DNA of 64,000 bases. Source: Marinospirillum sp031581385 (lineage in GTDB: Bacteria > Pseudomonadota > Gammaproteobacteria > Pseudomonadales > Halomonadaceae). Below the pieces are notes generated by a model. That model ran no database searches. It was not told the origin of the DNA and saw nothing but the letters and a program-made list of their open reading frames with translations. Positions within the stretch are counted from its first letter, which is position 1, and each line of letters opens with the position of its first letter. The position numbers and the translations under genes are program-made. The stretch lies in assembly GCF_044810985.1 (NCBI RefSeq), contig NZ_CP085242.1:2046001-2110000 (forward strand), given 5' to 3'. Below are positions 42,053 through 49,269 of the stretch, one piece after another.

Positions 42053-44797
42053 ATGGACACCCAGCAAGACTTTCTGGCGGAACGCCTGGTTTCATCCTAC
42101 AAGGATGCTGATCTTTTTTACCGCATCTCCTTGCTTGCTGCCAGTTTAACGCTTCCACTGCTATGGAGTGTTCTTCCCGGCAGTCTTTGGTTGCCTGCCT
42201 GGTGGGCGGGCATGGCTCTGCTGTTTGCGGGTGGCAAGGCTCGCTATCTTCTTTTGCAGGAAAAAGGCAGCTCATCCGAAAAAAATCTGGCTTTTTTACG
42301 CCTGGGGGCACTTTTAACCGGTTTCTGGTGGGCTCTTCTGCTAGGCTGGTCGTTGCCCTGGTTAAACGAAAGCCCTGCCGCCATAGGGCTTACTTTTGCC
42401 CTCTGGTTTGCCACGCTGATTATTGCCACCAGTATCTATGTGCACTTCATCAGTGTGGGGTTGCTCTTTGCGTTGCCCGGTGTTGTCGTCATTCTGGCTA
42501 TGTCACTGGTCAGCAAACAATGGCTTCCTTCTCTGCTGCTGGCAGCTCCACTCCTTGCGTTGCTGGGCAATGCCTGGCACAACAAGCAGTTACTGAAAAG
42601 CCTGCACCAGGGGCACCAGCAAATCCTGACCCTCAACCAAAAATTACAAAGGCAACAAGCCAACCTGGAACAGGATGTCATGAGTAGAACCCAAGACCTG
42701 CAAGTAGAAATAGACCGTCACCAGAAAACCACCGAGGAACTGGAACATCAGCGCCAGCGGATCAGTCAGGCCATTGAAGCCAGCCGCCTGGGGTTGTGGG
42801 ACTGGGATCTGACCACGGATTCCATCTACCACTCCCACTTTGAGCAGATTTTTGGCTATGCCGAAGATGAAATTCCGCATTTCATGGGGCACCTTAAACC
42901 TCTGGTGCACCCTGATGACTATCCACAAATGCGCCGCACCCTGCTGGAGGCCCTTAAAGGCCATTCCGAGCATTATCAGTGCCGCTTCCGCATCCGTCAC
43001 AAATCAGGGAAGTGGCGCTGGCTTGAAGATCATGGCGAAGTGGTGGAGCGCCATGAGGCAACCGGCAAAGCACAGCGCATGTTGGGCACCCGGCGTGATA
43101 TCACCGAAGAGCAGGAAAAGGATGACTATCTGCAGTTGGCCTGGCGGGCTTTTGAGGCCTCAGGCGAAGCCACTTATATCGTTGATTCCGACAGTCGGGT
43201 GATTTTTATCAACCAGGCCTTTGTGGACATCACCGGTTATTCCCGCCAGGAAGTGATGGAGCAGAATTTCTGGGAACTCCCGTGTTTTTCCCAGTACACC
43301 AAAACCTACCAGGGTATTTCCCGCAGCCTGCGCCGTGAAGGACGCTGGGAGGGAGAACTCACCCAACAGCGCCGCAATGGCGACAGCTACCCGCAATGGC
43401 TTAGGGTCATGCGGGTAACCAGTGGCTTCAAGCAGGAAGCCTATACCATCGGTATCTTCTCGGATCTGACCGACAAGAAAGAAGTGGAAGCCCGCCTGAC
43501 CTATCTGGCTGAATATGATGAGCTGACCGGTCTGGCCAATCGCAGCCAGTTTTATGATCGCCTGCATCAGGCTCTGGCCGAAGCCCGCATCAAAGGCCAG
43601 GAGCTGGCTTTGGCCGTCTTTGATATTGACCGCTTCAAGGCCTACAACAATTCCCTGGGCCATCATGCGGGGGATCAGCTGTTACGCAAGGTGGCCGGAC
43701 GCATCAGCGAAATCCTGCCCGATGCCATTATTCTGGCTCGCACCGGCGGCAACGAGTTTGCCATCCTGCTGAGTGCCGATGAACATCAGGCCCTGATCAC
43801 CCTGGAAGAACTTCAGGAAAAACTGCATTTTCCTTTTTATATTGATCAACAGGAATTGCGCCTCACCATCAGCGGTGGTCTGAGCTGTTATCCAGAGCAC
43901 ACGCATGAACTCCAGGTCATGATCAACCAGGCCGACCAGGCCCGACTCAAAGCCAAAGCGGTGGGTGGCAATCGTATTCAGGTTTATAATGAAGACATTC
44001 GGCAGAGCAGTCTTGAGCAGCTTCGCCTGGAGCAGGATCTTCGCAAAGCGCTGGAACAGGATCAGATTCAGGTTCATTTCCAGCCCAAACTCAACCTCCA
44101 TACCGGTAAGCTCAATAGCGCCGAGGCTCTGGCCCGTTGGCACCACCCGGAACAGGGAGCCATTCCACCCTCCATCTTTATCCCCCTGGCCGAGCGCACC
44201 GGTTTGATCAACCAACTGGGCAGCGCCGTTTTACGCGCCTCCTGCCAGCAAGCAGCGGCCTGGTATCAGGCCGGTTACAACATCCAGGTGGCTGTGAATA
44301 TTGCCGCCCAACAGGTGGAAAGTGGCCATCTGGTGGAAGAGGTCAGTATTTTGCTTGAAGAATTCAGTCTGCCTTCCCGGTTCTTGCAGCTGGAACTGAC
44401 GGAAAGCACTCTGATGGAGGATGCAGAATCAGCCACCCTGGAAATGCAAAGCCTCAGAGCCAGAGGCATATCCCTGGCCATTGATGATTTTGGCACCGGT
44501 TATTCTTCCCTGAGCTATCTCCAGCATTTCCCTCTGGATGTCCTGAAAATCGACCGCAGCTTCTTGATGTCGGACAACGCCCAAACCACCGAAGGCACCC
44601 TGACCCGCGCCATTATTGCCCTGGGGCATGGCCTGGGCATGCAGGTGGTTGCCGAAGGAGTCGAAGAGAAAGAGCAACTGGGTGCCCTGAAACAACTGGG
44701 CTGTGATTACGCTCAGGGCTATGTCATCAGCAGACCCATACCCGCAGATGAGTTCACCCAGTTATTGAAACAGCAGTCGGCGCAATCGTTGATTTGA
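42053..44797 (+). CDS. Membrane PAS-PAS-GGDEF(degenerate)-EAL protein
   Basis: A 914-residue protein. Residues about 22-175 contain five or six hydrophobic helices forming a MASE-like sensor, followed by a coiled coil (about 180-235) and two PAS domains (about 237-357 and 362-480). The cyclase motif is GGNEF in ARTGGNEFAILL; loss of the metal-binding Asp predicts no cyclase activity. The EAL domain is complete (AEALARW, LELTEST, DDFGTGYSS, KIDRSF), so the protein is most likely a phosphodiesterase with a regulatory GGDEF. It stands divergent from uvrD and is followed at 6 bp by the convergent hexR. Confidence 0.88.
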   Translation: MDTQQDFLAERLVSSYKDADLFYRISLLAASLTLPLLWSVLPGSLWLPAWWAGMALLFAGGKARYLLLQEKGSSSEKNLAFLRLGALLTGFWWALLLGWSLPWLNESPAAIGLTFALWFATLIIATSIYVHFISVGLLFALPGVVVILAMSLVSKQWLPSLLLAAPLLALLGNAWHNKQLLKSLHQGHQQILTLNQKLQRQQANLEQDVMSRTQDLQVEIDRHQKTTEELEHQRQRISQAIEASRLGLWDWDLTTDSIYHSHFEQIFGYAEDEIPHFMGHLKPLVHPDDYPQMRRTLLEALKGHSEHYQCRFRIRHKSGKWRWLEDHGEVVERHEATGKAQRMLGTRRDITEEQEKDDYLQLAWRAFEASGEATYIVDSDSRVIFINQAFVDITGYSRQEVMEQNFWELPCFSQYTKTYQGISRSLRREGRWEGELTQQRRNGDSYPQWLRVMRVTSGFKQEAYTIGIFSDLTDKKEVEARLTYLAEYDELTGLANRSQFYDRLHQALAEARIKGQELALAVFDIDRFKAYNNSLGHHAGDQLLRKVAGRISEILPDAIILARTGGNEFAILLSADEHQALITLEELQEKLHFPFYIDQQELRLTISGGLSCYPEHTHELQVMINQADQARLKAKAVGGNRIQVYNEDIRQSSLEQLRLEQDLRKALEQDQIQVHFQPKLNLHTGKLNSAEALARWHHPEQGAIPPSIFIPLAERTGLINQLGSAVLRASCQQAAAWYQAGYNIQVAVNIAAQQVESGHLVEEVSILLEEFSLPSRFLQLELTESTLMEDAESATLEMQSLRARGISLAIDDFGTGYSSLSYLQHFPLDVLKIDRSFLMSDNAQTTEGTLTRAIIALGHGLGMQVVAEGVEEKEQLGALKQLGCDYAQGYVISRPIPADEFTQLLKQQSAQSLI

Positions 44798-44803
44798 GCG
44801 TTT

Positions 44804-45658
44804 CTAGCGGAGACGGTCGGGCAGGCGTAACCCCTGCAAACTGCGCTTAACGGCTTGCAAGTGCTCCATCAGTTTGGGCCCGCGCATTTTGGCAACCCCC
44901 ACGGCCAGCACATCAATCACCACCAGATGGACGATGCGTGAGCTCATGGGCGTGTAGATTTCCGTGTCCTCGGGTACATCCATGTATAAAGGCAGGGTGA
45001 CCATATCCGCCAGGGGCGAGCCGGAAGGGCACAGCCCGATCACACTGGCACCGGCTTCCTTGGCCAGTTGCACACTCTGCATCAAAGCCTTGGTGCGCCC
45101 GGTCTGGGAAATGGCGACAACAACATCCCCGGCGGTCAGGGTGACTGCCGACATATTCTGCATATGCGGATCGGAATAGGCTGCTGTGGACATCTGCAAA
45201 CGGAAAAACTTGTGCTGGGCATCCACGGCCACCGCTCCAGAAGCCCCAAAACCATAAAACTCCACCCGGTTGGCACTGGTCAGCAGTTGAATGGCTTCCT
45301 GCAAATGGCTTGTATCCATCTTGTCCCTGACCTGCAGCAGCACCCCGATGGTTGAGTCAAAAATACTGCGCGAGAACTCAGCAACGGTATCCCCATCGTT
45401 CATGGAAAACTGGGTAAAGCTGCCATCGGTAGCCAGAATCTGGGCCAGGCGCAGCTTGAAGTCCTGAAAACCATCGCAACCCAGAGCCCGACAAAAGCGT
45501 ACCACCGTCGGTTCACTGACATGCGCTTCTGTCGCAAGATCGACAATTCGCATGTGAATCACTTCATTGGGGTTTTTCAGTACATAGTTGCCCACCTTCT
45601 GCTCTGAGCGGCGGAAGGTATCCAGGGTTTTGCGCAGATGTTCCAGAATATTGATCAC
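44804..45658 (-). CDS. hexR: HexR, RpiR-family regulator of central carbon metabolism
   Basis: A 284-residue regulator. The N-terminal RpiR helix-turn-helix reads RIVDLATEAHVSEPTVVRFCRALGCDGFQDFKLRLAQ. The C-terminal SIS sugar-phosphate isomerase domain shows VEFYGFGASGAVAVDAQHKFFRLQ and AISQTGRTKALM. In gammaproteobacteria HexR senses KDPG and represses Entner-Doudoroff and glycolytic genes. In this window the possible targets are tkt, epd-pgk-fba and its own gene, but no convincing TGTAATTnAATTACA site was found before them. Confidence 0.9.
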   Translation of the reverse strand: MINILEHLRKTLDTFRRSEQKVGNYVLKNPNEVIHMRIVDLATEAHVSEPTVVRFCRALGCDGFQDFKLRLAQILATDGSFTQFSMNDGDTVAEFSRSIFDSTIGVLLQVRDKMDTSHLQEAIQLLTSANRVEFYGFGASGAVAVDAQHKFFRLQMSTAAYSDPHMQNMSAVTLTAGDVVVAISQTGRTKALMQSVQLAKEAGASVIGLCPSGSPLADMVTLPLYMDVPEDTEIYTPMSSRIVHLVVIDVLAVGVAKMRGPKLMEHLQAVKRSLQGLRLPDRLR

Positions 45659-45847
45659 GGCATTTCAATCTTTTAATGACTTTATGGCTCTATTCTACCC
45701 GCGACAGCCACTCAGCATGAACCCATTTTTACATCTAAAGTCAAAAGACTTGCCTAAAACGGTCATCTTGGCGTAAAAAATGCACTGTAGCCTTGGTGTT
45801 GCTGACCCGTGTCAGTTACCTGGAGTACTTCTGAGAGGAGAGTCCTT

Positions 45848-46048
45848 ATGCGTCATCATCCATCAGTCGATCAGGTTAAAGCCGATATCCTGAGCGTTTT
45901 CAAAAGTATAACGGAAGTGGAAGCAGAGCAGCGGCAAAAAAGCGAAGCTGAACGCCTGCGCCGGGCCCGACAAACCATTGAAGAGCTGCATGAACAAAAG
46001 CTGCTGCGTGAAGAGCTCAGTAATGGCTGGGATCTGGAGCTTCACTAG
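45848..46048 (+). CDS. Small charged coiled-coil protein, function unknown
   Basis: A 66-residue protein with a long amphipathic, highly charged central helix (about 10-58). A strong GAGGAGAG lies 5-6 nt before ATG 45848, which supports translation from here rather than from an in-frame start 13 codons upstream. It is divergent from hexR; a dispersed repeat with embedded hairpins begins 8 bp after its stop. No family is recognised with certainty. Confidence 0.6.
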   Translation: MRHHPSVDQVKADILSVFKSITEVEAEQRQKSEAERLRRARQTIEELHEQKLLREELSNGWDLELH

Positions 46049-46055
46049 AAAGTCA

Positions 46056-46233
46056 CTGATTAACTATTGCACTTGGTGATGCTGCGTTAAAATTGTTCTC
46101 AAAATGCTCATTTACAGCATGTAAACTCTGCTTTTTCGATCAATTTTGCTCGCGACCTGCATGGATGCAGGAAGTGCAGAAATTCATCAGGAATGAATTC
46201 TGCCCTGACCTGCGCTCATAACGTGAATCAGAG
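46056..46233. repeat. Intergenic repeat, family R1 copy 2, interrupted by a 53-bp module
   Basis: In inverse orientation it matches 25401-25531: CTGATTAACTATTGC at the left end and GCGCTCATAACGTGAATCAGAGG at the right. The copy is longer because bases 46161-46213 are extra; these are bracketed by GACCTGC direct repeats at 46154-46160 and 46207-46213. Confidence 0.85.
46154..46213 (+). mobile_element. Hairpin module inserted in the R1 repeat, with 7-bp direct repeats
   Basis: The module contains CCTGC-ATGGAT-GCAGG (46156-46171) and the 11-bp stem with CAGGA loop (46176-46203) also present behind fba at 33489-33516. GACCTGC flanks it on both sides, as a target-site duplication would. It encodes no protein; any mobility would depend on an enzyme elsewhere. 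Confidence 0.5.
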
Positions 46234-46323
46234 GCTTTCGGCTATGACAGGGAACTTCACAGGCTGCTTGAAGTTTAATAAGCTGATTTAAAACTTTGTG
46301 CACAGCTATGTAAGGAACCTGCC

Positions 46324-46827
46324 TTGTCGAACTCTCGAAATCTGGCGCTGTTATCGCGTCACGGTATTTTACTGACCCTGATTGGCTCTCTGGGCATCGT
46401 GCTGGCCGCTTTGGCCTATGAGCAAGTGACGGGGCTTTTACCCTGCCATTTGTGCTGGTTGCAGAGAGGCGTGTTTATCGGTCTGGCTGCCTTGAGCCTG
46501 ATCGCCCTCTTGCTGCAAAAATACCGATTGCTGCTCTGGCCTCTGGTAGCCCTTTTTGCCCTCTTCAGCATAACGGGAATCGGGGTTGCCCTGCGTCACC
46601 TCTACATCAAAATGAACCCTGAAACCGTCAGTTGCGGCATGGATGTGGAAACCCTGCTGGATTTCTTTCCTCTTCAGGAAGCTATTACTCAGATGCTGAT
46701 TGGCAGTTCCGATTGTGCGCAACAGGCTGATTTTCTGGGCCTGCCCCTGCCTTCCTGGAGCCTGGCCGGTTACCTCTTGCTGGGCAGTCTGGCCATCTAC
46801 TCACTGCTGTCTTCCCGCCGGGCCTAA
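46324..46827 (+). CDS. dsbB: DsbB, disulfide bond formation protein B
   Basis: A 167-residue inner-membrane quinone reductase reoxidising DsbA. It has four transmembrane helices, the quinone-proximal pair Cys41-Cys44 (LPCHLCWLQR) and the periplasmic pair Cys104 and Cys131. The start is a TTG at 46324, 7-8 nt behind AAGGA; no in-frame ATG would preserve the first helix, so this unusual start is likely real. A DsbA partner is encoded at 59311. Confidence 0.93.
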   Translation: MSNSRNLALLSRHGILLTLIGSLGIVLAALAYEQVTGLLPCHLCWLQRGVFIGLAALSLIALLLQKYRLLLWPLVALFALFSITGIGVALRHLYIKMNPETVSCGMDVETLLDFFPLQEAITQMLIGSSDCAQQADFLGLPLPSWSLAGYLLLGSLAIYSLLSSRRA

Positions 46828-46852
46828 AAAAACCCCGGCTTTAAAGCCGGGG
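46826..46852 (-). terminator. Terminator for the tsdBA-like operon
   Basis: CCCCGGCTTT/AAAGCCGGGG (46833-46852) with a run of seven A residues at 46826-46832, which is a T-tract read leftward. It sits between dsbB and the leftward cytochrome genes. Confidence 0.85.
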
Positions 46853-46877
46853 ACAAAGGCCATCTAGCCCGAGGAGA

Positions 46878-47873
46878 CTATTCAAAAGTACGGGGCTTCA
46901 GGACATTCCAGGGCTTCAGGAAATCTTTTTCACCGACATTGTCATGGTCACCCAGCAGACGACCCTGCTTTTCCACACCATAGTAGCCGTGCTTGTGGAA
47001 GGTGTCGGAATACTTGGCGCGGGTTTCCTTGACATCACCGGTGTAGCGGGGGTCCTGGGGGCGCTCATGGCTGTTTATGTACTCGGCAATATCCCAGGAT
47101 TCCTGCACACTCATGCTGTAGGGCTGCCCCAGTGGCATGTTGTTGCGGATAAAACCGGCCAGGGTGAAGTGGCGAATAATCCCGGCACCCCAGTTGTAGG
47201 AAAGATCACCCCAGACAGCCGGGAAGTGGGCTTCACCTTCAACCCTCATACCGCTGCCATCACTGGAATGGCAGATAGCACAGTTGTCTTCATAAAGTGC
47301 CTGACCACGCTCATAGGAAGGTTCCTCTTCCGGTTTTTCAATGGGATAACCCCGCCCATAGTAGTCACCCAATTGGTAGATGGGCACGCCTTTAGCCAAC
47401 CAGCGGTGATAGGCCGTCAGGGCAATCATATCATCGCTGCCATATTCGGGTGACTGACCATTCATGGAGTAACCAAAACAACCGGCAATGCGCTCTTCCA
47501 GGTTATTGACATGCTGGTTTTTGGGGCGAAAATTTGGCAACACCACGGCTGCGCGCCAAACCGGTGCAGCAAAGGGCAGACGACCCTCCCCCATATGACA
47601 ACTGGAGCAATTCATGTCGTTAAAGACATTTTTGCCCCGCAGTTGCTGGGTATTCATGAACAAATCATAGCCACGCCGAATGACGCGCTTGAGTTCAGGG
47701 TGCATTTTTGCTTCTTCCAGATCCTGCATGGTGGGCGGGGTGTGCACCAACTGGCCTTCTTGGGGCTCAGGGATATTGACGGGGAAACGCAGCTCTTGTT
47801 CTGCGTGGAGAGGGAGGGCCACAAGTCCGACCAGAACACCACCCAGAATCACTTTTAACCTTGAATTTTTCAT
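46878..47873 (-). CDS. tsdA: TsdA-like dihaem cytochrome c (thiosulfate dehydrogenase/tetrathionate reductase)
   Basis: A 331-residue exported dihaem cytochrome. A signal peptide covers about 1-24. The first haem site is C89SSCH93, the second C198AICH202. Cys132 in AGCFGYSMNG sits where TsdA proteins have the cysteine that ligates haem 1. TsdA interconverts thiosulfate and tetrathionate. The upstream gene is a c4-like dihaem cytochrome and then a TtrSR-like two-component system, as expected for a tsdBA locus. The main alternative is an unrelated dihaem cytochrome; the Cys ligand and context favour TsdA. Confidence 0.78.
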   Translation of the reverse strand: MKNSRLKVILGGVLVGLVALPLHAEQELRFPVNIPEPQEGQLVHTPPTMQDLEEAKMHPELKRVIRRGYDLFMNTQQLRGKNVFNDMNCSSCHMGEGRLPFAAPVWRAAVVLPNFRPKNQHVNNLEERIAGCFGYSMNGQSPEYGSDDMIALTAYHRWLAKGVPIYQLGDYYGRGYPIEKPEEEPSYERGQALYEDNCAICHSSDGSGMRVEGEAHFPAVWGDLSYNWGAGIIRHFTLAGFIRNNMPLGQPYSMSVQESWDIAEYINSHERPQDPRYTGDVKETRAKYSDTFHKHGYYGVEKQGRLLGDHDNVGEKDFLKPWNVLKPRTFE

Positions 47874-47885
47874 GGGGCTTCTCCC

Positions 47886-48545
47886 TTACTGGGCGGGTTG
47901 AGTGGCAAGCCAGGCAGAAACAGCCTGGATGTCACGATCGTTCATGCGTTCCGCAATCGCGGCCATCAAGTGCAGGGGGTCATTATCCCGGTTCTGGGAC
48001 TGCCAGTCCTTCAGCGTTTGCTGCAGGTAACCCGCGTGCTGTCCGGCAATGCCTGGAAAGTCAGGGCCAGCCCCCTGGTTACCCGGCCCGTGACAGGACG
48101 AGCAGGGAACGATGTAACGATCCCAGTCACCCTGGGTGGCCAGGTGCTCACCCCAGGCCAGCAGCTCTTCATCAACCTGATCGCCACCCTGTCCGGGTGT
48201 AACAGGCAACTGGCTGTAATAAACAGCCACATCCTTGATCTGCTGGTCATCCAGCATTCCCGCAAAAGGCTGCATGGTTGCATTGACGCGATGGCCTTCC
48301 TGGAAATCCTGCATCTGTTTGTAGATGTATTCAGCCTTCTGCCCGGCAAGGCGAGGCCAGGACTCACCGTCCGGGTTGTTCATGCCACTGCCATCGGCCT
48401 GATGGCAGGCTGTACAAACCGCAGCAGCAGCCTGGCCCCGCTCGGCATCACCCTCCAGCGCCCAGACTGGAAAGCTGGAACTCAGGCTCAATGCCAGGAC
48501 TGTCAGTGCTTTTTTATTGAAGTTTTGCATAAGCGTTTCCCTCAT
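47886..48545 (-). CDS. tsdB: TsdB-like dihaem cytochrome c (c4 type)
   Basis: A 219-residue periplasmic cytochrome with a signal peptide ending at about VWALEG and two haem sites, CTACH and CSSCH, in two cytochrome c4-like halves. It lies 12 bp ahead of the tsdA-like gene. In Pseudomonas stutzeri the TsdB protein of tsdBA has this architecture and accepts electrons from TsdA. Two starts are plausible: ATG 48545 behind AGGA, and ATG 48530 behind AGGG; both keep the signal peptide. A general cytochrome c4 is the alternative. Confidence 0.78.
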   Translation of the reverse strand: MRETLMQNFNKKALTVLALSLSSSFPVWALEGDAERGQAAAAVCTACHQADGSGMNNPDGESWPRLAGQKAEYIYKQMQDFQEGHRVNATMQPFAGMLDDQQIKDVAVYYSQLPVTPGQGGDQVDEELLAWGEHLATQGDWDRYIVPCSSCHGPGNQGAGPDFPGIAGQHAGYLQQTLKDWQSQNRDNDPLHLMAAIAERMNDRDIQAVSAWLATQPAQ

Positions 48546-48635
48546 GGTTGTTCCTGCTTTTGCAGTTCAAACAACCCTACAATTTTGGGGTTTTTGCAGG
48601 TATTGGGGAAATTACCAAAAGCACTAAAGGTTTCT

Positions 48636-49256
48636 TTAGGAGGGGTGAATCAGGGGAGAGTAGAGCTGAACCATTTCGGCCAGGGATTTGACGCCCAGCT
48701 TTTGAATCAGGTGATGTCGATGCACATCCACGGTTTTCGGACTGATATGCAGACGATCCGCCATCTGCTTGCCCGGCAGACCTTCCAGCAAAAGCTCCAA
48801 AACCTGACGTTCCCTGTGAGTCAGGCTAACCAGTTTTAGTTCCAAAGATTTTTTCTTCTCCACTTCCTGTAATTGTTTATGATGCTCAGCAACCGCTTTG
48901 TTGATGACTTCCAGCAACAACTGATCATTGTAGGGTTTTTCAAAGAAATCATAGGCACCGGATTTAAGTGCCCTGACCGCCATGGCAACATCAGCATGGC
49001 CGGTCAATAAAATCACCGGCAAGTGCAGCTCTTTTTCCTTGAGCAATTCCAACAACTCCAACCCCGTCATACCGGGCATTCGTACATCCAACAGCAGGCA
49101 GCCGGGGCGGGAATCCAGGGAAGATACAGCAATATCCAGAAATTCCCAGGGGGAGCTGAAAGCCTTCACCTGCAAGTCAATGGACTCCAACAGCCAGCAC
49201 AGAGACTCCCGAACCTGAGCATCATCATCAAGAATCCATATCAGCGGTTGCTGCAT
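48636..49256 (-). CDS. ttrR: FixJ/NarL-type response regulator, TtrR-like
   Basis: A 206-residue regulator. The receiver domain has the acidic pair at residues 10-12, phospho-acceptor Asp57 (LLLDVRMPGMTG) and the Lys in FFEKPYND. The C-terminal LuxR helix-turn-helix reads LTHRERQVLELLLEGLPGKQMADRLHISPKTVDVHRHHLIQKLG. ATG 49256 with AAAGGAA upstream is preferred to a start 16 codons earlier that would overlap the kinase gene. It is encoded 13 bp after the sensor kinase and just upstream of tsdBA, its probable target. Confidence 0.85.
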   Translation of the reverse strand: MQQPLIWILDDDAQVRESLCWLLESIDLQVKAFSSPWEFLDIAVSSLDSRPGCLLLDVRMPGMTGLELLELLKEKELHLPVILLTGHADVAMAVRALKSGAYDFFEKPYNDQLLLEVINKAVAEHHKQLQEVEKKKSLELKLVSLTHRERQVLELLLEGLPGKQMADRLHISPKTVDVHRHHLIQKLGVKSLAEMVQLYSPLIHPS

Positions 49257-49269
49257 GAGTTCGTTCCTT

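Noticed and set aside
44804..45658. HexR operators before tkt, epd or fba
   Set aside because: Only partial TGTAAT-like strings were seen; none has the palindromic TGTAATTnAATTACA form.
46833..46852. Terminator for dsbB
   Set aside because: The tract of A residues precedes the stem on the plus strand and no T-tract follows, so it serves the leftward cytochrome operon instead.
46878..47873. SoxA or nitrite-reductase-type identity for the dihaem cytochrome
   Set aside because: No sox or nir neighbours, and the CxxCH positions plus Cys132 fit TsdA better; certainty still needs a profile search.
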